Shown piece by piece: positions 36,865-45,076 of a stretch of DNA of 64,000 bases. Source of the stretch: Actinocatenispora comari (GTDB lineage Bacteria > Actinomycetota > Actinomycetes > Mycobacteriales > Micromonosporaceae). The position numbers and the translations under genes are program-made. Within the stretch, counting starts at the first letter, position 1; each line of letters opens with the position of its first letter. Location: the NCBI RefSeq assembly GCF_017312725.1, contig NZ_BOPO01000101.1, positions 1-64,000 of the forward strand, read 5' to 3'. The notes below the pieces were generated by a model. The model was not told the DNA's origin, searched no databases, and was given only the letters and a program-made list of their open reading frames with translations.

Positions 36865-38016
36865 TCAGCCGGCGGCGGCGGCGACCGCGGTGGCGACGGC
36901 CGGGGCGACCCGCGGGTCGAGTGCGCTGGGCACGATCCGGTCGGCGCGCAGGTCGTCCGCGGCGACCGCGGCGATCGCCTCGGCCGCGGCGAGCTTCATC
37001 GGCTCGGTGATCCGGGGTGCGGACGCGTCGAGGGCGCCGCGGAAGATGCCCGGGAACGCGAGCACGTTGTTGATCTGGTTCGGGAAGTCGCTGCGGCCGG
37101 TGGCGACGATCGCAGCGTGCCGGTGGGCGACGTCCGGGTGCACCTCGGGCGTCGGGTTGGCCAGCGCGAACACGATCGGGTCGGCCGCCATGCCGGCCAC
37201 CGCGGCCTCCTCGATGTGCCCGCCGGACACGCCGATCAGCACGTCGGCGCCGCGCAGCGCGTCGGCGATCGTACCGGTGACGCCGCGCGGGTTCGTCTGC
37301 CGCGCGAGGTCGGCCTTGACCGGGGTCAGGCCGCCACGGGAGGCGTGCAGCACGCCGCGGGAGTCGCAGACGATCTGGTCGGTGGCGCCGGCCGCGGCGA
37401 GCATCCGGCTGACGGCGACGCCGGCCGCACCGGCACCGGAGATGACGATCCGCTGGGTCGCCAGGTCGCGGCGCAGCAGCCGGACCGCGTTGCGCAGCGC
37501 GGCCAGCACGACGACCGCCGTACCGTGCTGATCGTCGTGGAACACCGGGATGTCGAGCCGCTCGTCCAGCCGGCGCTCGATGTCGAAGCAGCGCGGCGCG
37601 CTGATGTCCTCCAGGTTGATGCCGCCGAACGAGGGGGCGAGCCGGGCGACGGTCGCCACGATCTCGTCCGGATCGGTGGTGTCCAGGCAGATCGGCACCG
37701 CGTCGACGCCGCCGAACTGCTTGAACAGCACCGCCTTGCCCTCCATCACCGGCATCGCCGCGGCCGGGCCGATGTCGCCGAGGCCGAGCACGGCGGTGCC
37801 GTCGGTGACCACCGCGACCGTGTGCGACACCCAGGTGTACCGCCGGGCGAGCGTCGGGTCCGCCGCGATCGCCCGGGACACCTCCGCCACCCCCGGCGTG
37901 TACGCCTTGGACAGGTCCTCGGGGGTCTGGATCGGCGAGGTGGCCGCCACGGCCAGCTTGCCGCCCTCGTGCAGGGCGAAGATCGGATCATCGGTACGAA
38001 TCGACAGCGCGGTCAC
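36865..38016 (-). CDS. NAD(P)-dependent malic enzyme
   Basis: 383 residues from the GTG at 38016, with AAGGAG 8 nt upstream. N-terminal malic domain with [13 protein letters not shown] and the catalytic region [25 protein letters not shown]; the metal site is in [13 protein letters not shown]; the Rossmann domain has [15 protein letters not shown]. It decarboxylates malate to pyruvate. At 383 residues it is the short bacterial form without a phosphotransacetylase-like extension. Alone on its strand, with a 397-bp upstream gap. Confidence 0.93.
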   Translation of the reverse strand: MTALSIRTDDPIFALHEGGKLAVAATSPIQTPEDLSKAYTPGVAEVSRAIAADPTLARRYTWVSHTVAVVTDGTAVLGLGDIGPAAAMPVMEGKAVLFKQFGGVDAVPICLDTTDPDEIVATVARLAPSFGGINLEDISAPRCFDIERRLDERLDIPVFHDDQHGTAVVVLAALRNAVRLLRRDLATQRIVISGAGAAGVAVSRMLAAAGATDQIVCDSRGVLHASRGGLTPVKADLARQTNPRGVTGTIADALRGADVLIGVSGGHIEEAAVAGMAADPIVFALANPTPEVHPDVAHRHAAIVATGRSDFPNQINNVLAFPGIFRGALDASAPRITEPMKLAAAEAIAAVAADDLRADRIVPSALDPRVAPAVATAVAAAAG

Positions 38017-38413
38017 GGGCGTCTCCTTGCCGGTCAGCTCAACATGCTTGGGTGCCGTCGGCGGCGCCGGCCGTGTCGTGTCGCGGCACGGCCGCGGCGG
38101 GCCGGCACGTGCCGGAAGCGGGGTGGCTCGAACCGCTCGGCACGGGGCTCGGCCCCGGCCGCTCGGCTCTGGGCCCGGCTCGGCACGGTCGACTCGGCAC
38201 GAGACCACCGAGGCTCGCCACGGCGGTCGGCCGGACGCGGAACATACCGGGCGGTGGGTGCACCCGATGACGCTGGAGTCTAGCCAGCGACCGCGCATTC
38301 GTCATGCGCAATCCGCCGCCGGTCGGCCGCCAAACGTTGTCCCGTTTCCCCGGTTCCACGTGGCGAAACGAACCGCGCACCGCGCTGCGCGAAGATCCGG
38401 TCGGTTCTCGGCG
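38017..38413. other. 397-bp intergenic region upstream of the malic enzyme gene
   Basis: Contains irregular GC-rich direct repeats of CTCGGCACGG (roughly 38128-38205) and the malic enzyme ribosome site at its left end. I see no gene and no convincing promoter. The right end is the 3' flank of sodX. Confidence 0.5.
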
Positions 38414-38776
38414 TCAGCGCCCGGCGCGGAAGTAGCGGAGGCGGACCCGGCCGAGGACGTCGGCCACGCCGTACCGGCGGGAGTCGTCGGTCACCGCCGG
38501 GTTGTCGCCCTGCAGCCACCAGCCGTCGCGGTACGGCCGGACCGCCCGCTTGACGACCAGCAGGTCGGGACGCGCCCGGAACCGGGCGATCACCACGTCG
38601 CCGGGGTGCACCCGCCGCGCCGGGGACGCCAGTACCGCGTCGCCGTCCCGCAGCGTCGGAACCATCGACGGCCCGGACACCGCGACCGCCCGGGTACGCC
38701 CGGCCGCCCAGCCGGCCGCGGCACCCGCCACGGCGACGACCAGCCCGACCCCGACCACCCGGCGCGTCCGTCTCAC
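38414..38776 (-). CDS. sodX: Nickel superoxide dismutase maturation peptidase (S26 family)
   Basis: 120 residues from the GTG at 38776. One N-terminal TM helix (about residues 8-26), then the signal-peptidase I core: catalytic Ser37 in SGPSMVPTL and Lys76 in LVVKRAVRP, and [17 protein letters not shown]. In Ni-SOD bacteria this peptidase removes the N-terminal propeptide of SodN so that His1 can bind nickel. It sits head-to-head with sodN (263 nt between starts), the usual genomic pairing. The start has no ribosome site but a TAGGGT box 7 nt upstream. Confidence 0.9.
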   Translation of the reverse strand: MRRTRRVVGVGLVVAVAGAAAGWAAGRTRAVAVSGPSMVPTLRDGDAVLASPARRVHPGDVVIARFRARPDLLVVKRAVRPYRDGWWLQGDNPAVTDDSRRYGVADVLGRVRLRYFRAGR

Positions 38777-38783
38777 CCGCCCG

Positions 38784-38789
38784 ACCCTA
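38784..38789 (-). promoter_or_regulatory. -10 box of sodX
   Basis: TAGGGT on the minus strand, 7 nt before the GTG at 38776, suggesting leaderless expression. On the plus strand another TAGGGT at 38934-38939, with GGTTTC 17 bp upstream, may serve sodN and would leave a leader of nearly 100 nt. No clear Nur box (TTGCA-N5-TGCAA) was seen between the genes. Confidence 0.4.
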
Positions 38790-39039
38790 GAGGTACGACC
38801 CGCGCCGGCCGCCGACGCCTCCGCGGGCGCAAGACGTGAAGCTCGGTTCAGACACTCGGTGGACTGCTTCGCCCGGCGGACCGTGATCAAGGTCGCTCCG
38901 GTACTTCCCCGGTTTCGGGCCGGACCCCGGGGGTAGGGTCCTGCTGTGGGGAGATCCAGGCCGATGGCACGGTGTCTCCCTCCGTGCGCGGATTGACCAC
39001 CCGCGTAGCCATAGCCATGTTTGTTTGACGGAGGACCGA

Positions 39040-39444
39040 ATGCGACTGCCGCGTTTCCTCGCTCCTCGTCTCGTCGCGCACGCACACTGCGACCTTCCGT
39101 GCGGTGTGTACGACCCTGCGCAGGCGAGGATCGAGGCCGAGTCGATCAAGGCCATTGCGGAGAAGTACCAGGCGAACGAGGACCCCGAGTTCCGCACCCG
39201 GTGCGTGATCATCAAGGAGCAGCGCTCCGAGCTGGTCAAGCACCACCTGTGGGTGCTGTGGACCGACTACTTCAAGCCGCCGCACTTCGAGAAGTACCCG
39301 CAGCTGCACCAGCTGGTGAACGAGGCGACCAAGCTCGCCGGCGCCACCGGTACCAAGGGCTCCGTCGACCCGGCGGTCGCCCAGCAGCTGCTGGACAAGA
39401 TCGACGAGATCGCCAAGATCTTCTGGGAAACCAAGAAGTCCTGA
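39040..39444 (+). CDS. sodN: Nickel-containing superoxide dismutase
   Basis: 134 residues from the ATG at 39040, with GGAGG 6 nt upstream. A 15-residue propeptide (MRLPRFLAPRLVAHA) precedes HCDLPCGVYD, the nickel hook, in which mature His1, Cys2 and Cys6 bind nickel. The rest is the four-helix bundle (ARIEAESIKAIAEKY, LVKHHLWVLWTDYFKPPHF). Mature length is 119 residues, near the usual 117. It converts superoxide to oxygen and peroxide in the cytoplasm and needs the cleavage done by SodX. A strong hairpin follows the stop. Confidence 0.97.
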   Translation: MRLPRFLAPRLVAHAHCDLPCGVYDPAQARIEAESIKAIAEKYQANEDPEFRTRCVIIKEQRSELVKHHLWVLWTDYFKPPHFEKYPQLHQLVNEATKLAGATGTKGSVDPAVAQQLLDKIDEIAKIFWETKKS

Positions 39445-39451
39445 CCTGCCT

Positions 39452-39487
39452 CGGTGCCCCGGTCGGCCGCGTGCCGCCGGGGCACCG
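39452..39487 (+). terminator. Terminator of sodN
   Basis: Perfect 11-bp stem CGGTGCCCCGG / CCGGGGCACCG with a 14-nt loop, starting 8 nt after the sodN stop; the tail is only weakly T-rich (TCGTGT). Confidence 0.7.
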
Positions 39488-39541
39488 TCGTGTCCGCCCC
39501 CTGCGGTACCCGACCGAGCGCGCGCCGGGCATGCTGCGGGG

Positions 39542-40027
39542 ATGAGTGAGACGCAGATCCGGCCGGTGGAACCGGCGGACGTGCCCGCCGTGGTGGCGAT
39601 GGTGTACGAGCTGGCCGCGTACGAGAAGGCGCCGGAGTCGTGCCGGCTGACCGAGACGCAGCTGCACTCCTGCCTGTTCGGCGACCACCCGGCGCTGTAC
39701 GGGCACGTCGCGCTCGACGCGGCCGGTACCCCGGTGGGCTTCATGCTGTGGTTCCTCAACTTCTCCACCTGGGAAGGAACACACGGCATCTACCTGGAGG
39801 ATCTGTACGTGAAGCCGGCGGCGCGGGCCGGCGGGATCGGCCGGCGGCTGCTCGCCACACTCGCCGGCATCTGCGTCGACCGCGGGTACGCCCGGCTCGA
39901 CTGGTCGGTGCTCGACTGGAACCCGGCCCGCGAGTTCTACGCCGCGATCGGAGCGTCCGCGCAGGAGGAATGGGTGCCGTACCGGCTGACCGGGACCGCT
40001 TTGACCGGACTCGCCGAATATCGATGA
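39542..40027 (+). CDS. GNAT family N-acetyltransferase (diamine acetyltransferase-like)
   Basis: 161 residues from the ATG at 39542 (weak ribosome site GCGGGG). The acetyl-CoA motif is LYVKPAARAGGIGRRLL (about residues 90-106); preceding FSTWEGTHGIYLED and following LDWSVLDWNPAREFYAAIGA resemble spermidine/spermine acetyltransferase SSAT2-type proteins. A polyamine or thialysine-like acceptor is plausible but not proven. It lies between sodN and the anti-sigma/sigma pair in the same direction. Confidence 0.87.
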   Translation: MSETQIRPVEPADVPAVVAMVYELAAYEKAPESCRLTETQLHSCLFGDHPALYGHVALDAAGTPVGFMLWFLNFSTWEGTHGIYLEDLYVKPAARAGGIGRRLLATLAGICVDRGYARLDWSVLDWNPAREFYAAIGASAQEEWVPYRLTGTALTGLAEYR

Positions 40028-40113
40028 CCGTCACCGTCACGACCCGGTTACCGGAGAGTGGCAAACGTCCGTCGGTCGGGTACGAGGCATGGGCGAACGC
40101 ACCGCTGAGCCTC

Positions 40114-40119
40114 TAGAGT
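40114..40119 (+). promoter_or_regulatory. -10 box of the anti-sigma/sigma operon
   Basis: TAGAGT at 40114-40119, 6 nt before the GTG at 40126; consistent with a leaderless message. The -35 region is not clear. Confidence 0.45.
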
Positions 40120-40125
40120 GCAGAC

Positions 40126-40533
40126 GTGACGCAGGCGCTCCCCGAACCCGACGTGGACGACGAGGATCTGGTCGTCCTCACCGTGCCGGCGGACGGCGCG
40201 TACCTGTCGGTGCTGCGTACCGCCACCGCCGGGCTGGCCGCGCGGCTGCACTTCACCCTCGACGAGATCGAGGACCTGCGCATCGCGGTGGACGAGGCGT
40301 GCGCCATGCTGCTCGCCGCCGCTCCCGCCGAGGCCGAGCTGACCTGCCGGTTCGAGGTGGCGGAGCAGACGCTCACCGCGGCGGTCAGCGTGCCGAGCAA
40401 CGGGCAGCGGCTGCCCGGTACCGAGACGTTCGCCTGGATGGTGCTCGCGGCGCTCGCCGGCAGCGTCCGCTCCGACGTGTCCGGCGGGCGGGCCACGATC
40501 TGGCTGACCAAGAAGCGGGACGGTTCGCGGTGA
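40126..40533 (+). CDS. RsbW-type anti-sigma factor (ATPase-like fold)
   Basis: 135 residues. A GHKL/HATPase-like domain with LVVLTVPADGAYLSVLRTA at the start and the helix EIEDLRIAVDEACAMLL, the N-box equivalent of UsfX/RsbW-type proteins. It overlaps the following sigma factor gene by 4 nt (GTGA at 40530), so the two are co-transcribed and translationally coupled. The protein should bind and hold the sigma factor until a partner (an anti-anti-sigma factor, not in this window) releases it. Confidence 0.88.
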   Translation: MTQALPEPDVDDEDLVVLTVPADGAYLSVLRTATAGLAARLHFTLDEIEDLRIAVDEACAMLLAAAPAEAELTCRFEVAEQTLTAAVSVPSNGQRLPGTETFAWMVLAALAGSVRSDVSGGRATIWLTKKRDGSR

Positions 40534-41351
40534 GCGCCGCGCCCCGCCGCCCGCCGTCCACCCGCACCGCACCGACCCGGACCCCGGCACGAGTGATCCC
40601 GCGGCCGTCCCCGGCGTACGCGGAGCAGGCGCCCACCGCCGAACTGCTGGCCCGGCTGGCCCGCAGCCGCCCCGGCGAGCCGGAGTGGTCGACCCTGCGG
40701 GCCGAGCTGTGCCGGCGGCACCGGTCCCTGGTCCGCGCACTGGCCTGGCGGTTCCGCGACCGGGGCGAGGACCTGGACGATCTGGTCCAGGTCGGCATGG
40801 TCGGGCTGCTGCACGCGATCGACCGGTTCGACCCGCAGTGCGGCGCCGAGTTCACCACCTACGCGACGCCGACGATCGTCGGCGAGCTCAAACACCACCT
40901 GCGCGACCGGGCCGGTACGGTCCGGGTACCGCGCCGGCTGCAGGAACGGCACGCCGCCGTGTCCGCCGCGTCCGTCCGGCTCTACCAGCGGCTCGGCCGC
41001 TCCCCCACGGTGCACGAACTCGGCGAGGTCACCGACCTGACCGACGAGGAGGTGCTGGAGGCGCTGGAGGTCGCGCAGGCCAGTACCACGATCCCGTTGG
41101 ACGGCAGCGACTCCGGCGCCGACACCGCCGCGCTGGACAGTGCCGAAGCCCTCGCCGGGGTGGAGAACCGGGCAGCGCTGCGTCCGCTGCTCGACCGGCT
41201 GCCACCGCGCGACAAGCGCATCATCGTGCTGCGCTTCTTCGCCCACCGCACCCAGTCCGAGATCGCCGCCGAACTGGGCATCTCCCAGGTCCAGGTCTCC
41301 CGCCTGCTCACCCGCACCCTCACCACCCTCCGCACCGCCCTCGCCGACTAG
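40530..41351 (+). CDS. SigB/SigF-family alternative RNA polymerase sigma factor
   Basis: 273 residues from the GTG at 40530. After a basic Pro/Thr/Arg-rich N-terminal tail of about 40 residues come region 2 (DLDDLVQVGMVGLLHAIDRF; FTTYATPTIVGELKHHLRD), region 3 (RVPRRLQE, LGRSPTVHELGEV) and region 4 (LPPRDKRIIVLRFF, QSEIAAELGISQVQVSRLL). This is the SigB/F/G stress-sigma type of actinomycetes. The cotranscribed RsbW-like protein upstream is its likely antagonist. Stress or developmental genes would be its targets. Confidence 0.92.
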   Translation: MSAAPRRPPSTRTAPTRTPARVIPRPSPAYAEQAPTAELLARLARSRPGEPEWSTLRAELCRRHRSLVRALAWRFRDRGEDLDDLVQVGMVGLLHAIDRFDPQCGAEFTTYATPTIVGELKHHLRDRAGTVRVPRRLQERHAAVSAASVRLYQRLGRSPTVHELGEVTDLTDEEVLEALEVAQASTTIPLDGSDSGADTAALDSAEALAGVENRAALRPLLDRLPPRDKRIIVLRFFAHRTQSEIAAELGISQVQVSRLLTRTLTTLRTALAD

Positions 41352-41405
41352 CCCGGGCCGGCGTCGGCGGTACCGGAGCGGGCCGGGACCGCCGACGTGG
41401 CAGGA

Positions 41406-42671
41406 TCAGCAGGTGATGGAGCCGCCGTTGGCGGGGTGGTGGGTGGCGGCGGTGAGGACGTCGTGGAAGTTCGCCCGGTACGCCTCGGCGATCGTCGGGT
41501 CCTCCAGTTGCAGGATCGTCTCGTCGGACTGCCGCAGCGAGTTGGTGGACAGGTTGGCGCTACCGGTCCAGACGAGCCGCCGGTCCGGTACGCCGTAGTA
41601 CTTGCCGTCGACGGCCAGGTACTTCGAGTGCGTCCACACCGAGTCGGTACTGCAGAAGTAGCCGACCACCACGCCGTTGTAGGCGCTGGAGGTCTTCTTC
41701 AGCAGGTCGGACAGCGACTCGTGGGCGAGGCCGGTGTCGCCGGCGGCGAAGTTCTCGACCACCTCGACGTAGCAGCCGGCGGCGTCCAACTCGGCCAGCT
41801 TGGTGGCCAGGTACGGCCGGCTGAAGATGTGCGTGTTGACCCGGATGACGGTGCGGTGGTTGTCGGCCGTACCGACCTTGGTGTTGCCGAAGCACGAGAT
41901 GTGGTCCAGGACCGTCTCGATGGTGTCCTCGGTCGGGTCACGGTAGACGTTGGCGCCGCTGGACTCCTGCCGCGGGAAGAAGTGGATCTTCGCGTTGCCG
42001 GAGGTCACCGGCGGCCGGCCGGTGTCGTAGTAGTTGTTGTTCGTGGTCATCCTCGCCAGATCGTCGAAGTAGCCGGAGTAGGCGTCGTAGATGTCCGGCT
42101 TGCCGGTGAGGATCAGCGCGTTGTTCCAGCCCTTCGTACCGTCCCGGCCGTTGTGCAGGTTCGCCGACGACTGCACCACCACGTCGCTCGCGCCCTCGGT
42201 CGAGGAGAAGAGGAAGAACTTGTTGTGGTTGATCGAGTAGACGCTGGACAACTGCCGGTTGCCGACGCACCCGCGGTTCTGCGGGCAGGTGATCGCGTAC
42301 GACGCCTTCGACTTGTCCGTGCCCAGCGCACCGGTCAGGCTCGACCACAACGTCTCGCCGGTCTCCTTGTACGAGAAGATCACCTGCACGTTCACCCCGC
42401 GCTGGTGCGCGGCGATCAACGCGTTCGGGATCCTGACGTCGTCGGCGTAGAACATCGACATCCGAACCCGGGACCCGGCCGGCGCCGCGTCGATCAGCTC
42501 GACGACCTTGTCGACGATCGCCGACTGGGCGGACGCGCTCCCACCCGGATCGTTGAAGATCGCCTGGGTGGTGAGGGTCGCGGCCGCCGCGGGCGGGCTG
42601 CCGGCCAGCATGCCCGCGACGAGACACACCGCCGTGGCGGCCACCGAGAGCAAGCGAACAGGAAGTTTCAT
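41406..42671 (-). CDS. Secreted phospholipase D-like protein
   Basis: 421 residues from the ATG at 42671, with GGAG 6 nt upstream. Sec signal peptide of about 31 residues (MKLPVRLLSVAATAVCLVAG, cleaved after AAA). Two PLD half-sites: HNKFFLFSS (about residue 148, HxKxxxx) and HSKYLAVDG (about 349, HxK....D). Neighbouring residues QSSANLHNG and WTGSANLSTNSLRQSDE supply the conserved Ser/Asn positions. It should be an extracellular phosphodiesterase acting on phospholipids or nucleic acid. The first half lacks the Asp of the full HKD motif, so the substrate is uncertain. Several cysteines suggest disulfides. Confidence 0.88.
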   Translation of the reverse strand: MKLPVRLLSVAATAVCLVAGMLAGSPPAAAATLTTQAIFNDPGGSASAQSAIVDKVVELIDAAPAGSRVRMSMFYADDVRIPNALIAAHQRGVNVQVIFSYKETGETLWSSLTGALGTDKSKASYAITCPQNRGCVGNRQLSSVYSINHNKFFLFSSTEGASDVVVQSSANLHNGRDGTKGWNNALILTGKPDIYDAYSGYFDDLARMTTNNNYYDTGRPPVTSGNAKIHFFPRQESSGANVYRDPTEDTIETVLDHISCFGNTKVGTADNHRTVIRVNTHIFSRPYLATKLAELDAAGCYVEVVENFAAGDTGLAHESLSDLLKKTSSAYNGVVVGYFCSTDSVWTHSKYLAVDGKYYGVPDRRLVWTGSANLSTNSLRQSDETILQLEDPTIAEAYRANFHDVLTAATHHPANGGSITC

Positions 42672-43114
42672 GATCGCTCCAGGGTCCGAAGGAAATTCCC
42701 GGAGTAGGCAGCTTATCGGACAAACCCCCAACCAGCCACGCTTCACCGCATTGGCGACCACGGCGGGAGACGGCGCCCACCAGCACCCACGACCGCCGCG
42801 ACCGCAGAGCACGCGTCGTTTCGCCGGCCCGGCCGCAGTTACCTTGCGCCACAACCGGATCGGCCAACGACACGGTGCGGCCCGGCGACCGTGACACGCG
42901 CCGCCGGGCCGTCGGTGCCGACTCGATCAGGCCTCGTCGGCGTGCGCCAGCATGTCGATCTCAGGGTCGCTGAGCACACGGCTCGTCTGGAGGGACGCGA
43001 GTGAGTCCGAACCAAGATCCACTCTGTGGGGCTGGTTGGTTGCGATTCGTGCTGGTTCGTGCGTTCTACGCTGCGCGAGTTTCCCTGTCACGACAACCCG
43101 AGGTGCGCTCTTCC
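42672..43114. other. 443-bp intergenic region between the PLD-like and DUF4190 genes
   Basis: Holds the PLD-like gene's upstream DNA at its left. On the minus strand, near 42927-43000, there is a high third-position GC stretch ending LSDPEIDMLAHADEA-stop that looks like the tail of a lost gene or a very small gene; it has no credible start. On the plus strand GGAGGG precedes a GTG at 43001 in frame with the next gene, but that 38-codon stretch has poor third-position GC. Confidence 0.4.
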
Positions 43115-43420
43115 ATGACCTATCCCCCACAGCCCGTCTCGTCCGGTACCGGTGACCCCGGGCAGGGCGAGCAGACCTACGGGGCGCCGGCCCGGCCGGC
43201 GAACGACAAGATGAACCCGATGGCGATCGTTAGCCTGGTGTTCGCGCTGACCGGCTGCCTGTCGCTGTTCGGCATCGTCGCGGGCGTGCCCGCGCTGCGG
43301 CAGATCAAGCAGGACGGCGGACGCGGTCGCCCGCTCGCGATCACCGGCATCGTGATCGGCACCGTCATCAACGGCGGCGCGCTGGTCCTGACCGGTCTGT
43401 CCTTCCTGTTCGGCAACTGA
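43115..43420 (+). CDS. DUF4190 family small membrane protein
   Basis: 101 residues from the ATG at 43115. A proline/glycine-rich cytoplasmic N-terminus (TYPPQPVSSGTGDPGQGEQ) is followed by two TM helices (about residues 33-54 and 70-97) joined by PALRQIKQDGGRGRPLAITG, the DUF4190 signature. The molecular role of this family is unknown. The gene ends just before a perfect hairpin. A GTG at 43001 would extend the protein by 38 residues and has a good ribosome site, but codon use argues against it. Confidence 0.82.
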   Translation: MTYPPQPVSSGTGDPGQGEQTYGAPARPANDKMNPMAIVSLVFALTGCLSLFGIVAGVPALRQIKQDGGRGRPLAITGIVIGTVINGGALVLTGLSFLFGN

Positions 43421-43426
43421 CCGCAA

Positions 43427-43459
43427 GCCGGGAACCCTTGCCCGGCAAGGGTTCCCGGC
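43427..43459. terminator. Bidirectional terminator between the DUF4190 and acyltransferase genes
   Basis: Perfect 15-bp stem GCCGGGAACCCTTGC / GCAAGGGTTCCCGGC with a 3-nt loop, 6 nt after the DUF4190 stop and 30 nt from the convergent acyltransferase stop. The most stable hairpin seen in the window. Confidence 0.85.
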
Positions 43460-43489
43460 GTTGTCGCCACGCCGCCGGCGGTGCCGCGG

Positions 43490-44839
43490 TCAGTGCTGGA
43501 GGGTGCGGCCGGGGCCCCGGGCGGCGGAGGTCGCGCCGGCCGGCCGGCGCGACAGGACGAGCAGCGTGCCGCCGAGGGCACCGAGCAGCAACGCGACGGT
43601 CTGCGGGCCGAACGGGTCGGTGATCATCGTGCCGGTCGTGATGACCAGCAGCAGCGCGGCGAGCAGGCACCCGATCCCGGCGTACCCGGCGATCGCCCGG
43701 CCCGACCGCGGCACCCGCGGCGCGCGCAGCTCGACCCGGCCGAACACCCGGACCAGCACGGCGGTGAGCGCGATCAGCACCCCGTACCAGAGCGGCCGGG
43801 TCGCCCACCAGTCCGCGGACCAGGCCTCGGGCAGCTGCCGGTGCAGGCCGAACAGGACGGCGCCGATCAGCACGAACATCGCGGTCAGGTGCCACAGGTA
43901 GAGCGTCATGCTGCGGGCCTGGACGAACGCCACCGCGCGGCCGACCGGCCGGTACGCCAGCGCCCGCAGCACCGGTCCGCGCACCAGCAACGCGAGCGGA
44001 AGCTGGAACCCGGTGACGAGCAGCAGGCAGATCGTCGGCGGGTTCATGTTCGACATGGTGTCGCCGGGCAGCCCGACCATGCTCGCCGGGTACGGGCCGG
44101 CGGCGACGAGCAGCGCGAGCACCAGCACCGACGCGGCGGCGACCGCCACCAGGGCACGGCGGGACACCCCGCGGAACCGGCCGTCGGCGTAGCCGAACCC
44201 GAGCAGGTAGGGCACCACCCAGACGAACAGCACGTTGAGGTACCCGAGCCAGGACGGGCCGCCGAGCAGGAACCGCGCCCCGTCGATCGCCACCGCCGCG
44301 CCGGCGAACGGCAGGATCAGGCCGAGGCCGTACCGGTGGAAGGCGCGCAGCAGCCACGGCGTGACCAGCGACAGCAGCAGGTAGACCGCGACGAACCAGA
44401 GCAGTTGCGGCGCGATCGACGCACCGCGCGCCACCGCGGCCGCCGGTACCCCCAGGGCGAGCGCGGCGGGTGCCAGCACCACCGCCCAGGCCAGCACGAA
44501 CGCGACGACCGGCGGCAGCAGCCGGCCCAGCCGCCGGCGCAGGAACCGTACCGGTCCCGCTGGGGAGCGGGACCACCAGGCCGCGGCGCCGGCGGCGAAG
44601 AACATCAGCGGCATCACCTGCAGCGGCCAGGTGACGAGCCAGCCCTGCCCGGACGACAGCGCGTTGCCGATGGCGAGCCCGTGCCCGTCCCAGGCGACGA
44701 CCGGGATCAGCCAGTGCAGCAGCATCACCACCACGGTGCCGAACGCGCGGACCGCGTCGACGAACCGGTCCCGCCCGGCGGCGGGCACTCCGGCGCCATG
44801 ATCCGGCGTTTTCGCTGGTAGTGGCGTCAGCAGTGCCAT
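43490..44839 (-). CDS. Acyltransferase-3 family membrane protein
   Basis: 449 residues from the ATG at 44839, with AGAGG 7 nt upstream. About eleven TM segments. The acyltransferase-3 hallmark [20 protein letters not shown] (residues about 22-41, with Arg and His in the first TM) is present, then [18 protein letters not shown]. Such enzymes O-acylate extracellular sugars, antibiotics or cell-wall polymers using a cytoplasmic acyl donor. The substrate is unknown. No glycan genes are next to it. Confidence 0.88.
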   Translation of the reverse strand: MALLTPLPAKTPDHGAGVPAAGRDRFVDAVRAFGTVVVMLLHWLIPVVAWDGHGLAIGNALSSGQGWLVTWPLQVMPLMFFAAGAAAWWSRSPAGPVRFLRRRLGRLLPPVVAFVLAWAVVLAPAALALGVPAAAVARGASIAPQLLWFVAVYLLLSLVTPWLLRAFHRYGLGLILPFAGAAVAIDGARFLLGGPSWLGYLNVLFVWVVPYLLGFGYADGRFRGVSRRALVAVAAASVLVLALLVAAGPYPASMVGLPGDTMSNMNPPTICLLLVTGFQLPLALLVRGPVLRALAYRPVGRAVAFVQARSMTLYLWHLTAMFVLIGAVLFGLHRQLPEAWSADWWATRPLWYGVLIALTAVLVRVFGRVELRAPRVPRSGRAIAGYAGIGCLLAALLLVITTGTMITDPFGPQTVALLLGALGGTLLVLSRRPAGATSAARGPGRTLQH

Positions 44840-44954
44840 CGTCAGCCTCTTTGGAGTCGGGGGTGGTTCGCTGACTCCAGGCTTCCGTCCGGACGACCGG
44901 TGCCCAATCCGGCGACCGGTAGCATCCGGCGCGGACAACCACCGCAGGCGCGGT

Positions 44955-44966
44955 GGGGTATACCCC
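44955..44966. promoter_or_regulatory. GGGGTATACCCC palindrome upstream of the carboxylase gene
   Basis: A perfect 12-bp palindrome in the 237-bp divergent region between the acyltransferase-3 and carboxylase genes. The sequence recalls copper-sensor (CsoR-like) boxes, but no copper gene is adjacent, so only its symmetry is claimed. Confidence 0.35.
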
Positions 44967-45076
44967 CGGAACGTCCGGGTGGCGCGGTCCGGCGGCGCCG
45001 CCGCTCGGCCCGCCCGGACCGGCCGACGCCGGGTCATAGACTCCCGGTGACAGGCGACGACGTGGGAGGAGCCCGG

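Noticed and set aside
38017-38413. CTCGGCACGG repeats as a regulator array for malic enzyme
   Set aside because: Irregular spacing and simple composition; probably low-complexity GC-rich sequence.
40078-40083. GGGTAC as a sigma-B type -10 upstream of the anti-sigma/sigma operon
   Set aside because: No matching -35 at 14-16 bp spacing; TAGAGT next to the start is the better candidate.
43001-43114. In-frame upstream start for the DUF4190 protein
   Set aside because: Good ribosome site but codon use of the 38 codons is unlike real genes here, and family members start at MTYPP-like sequences.
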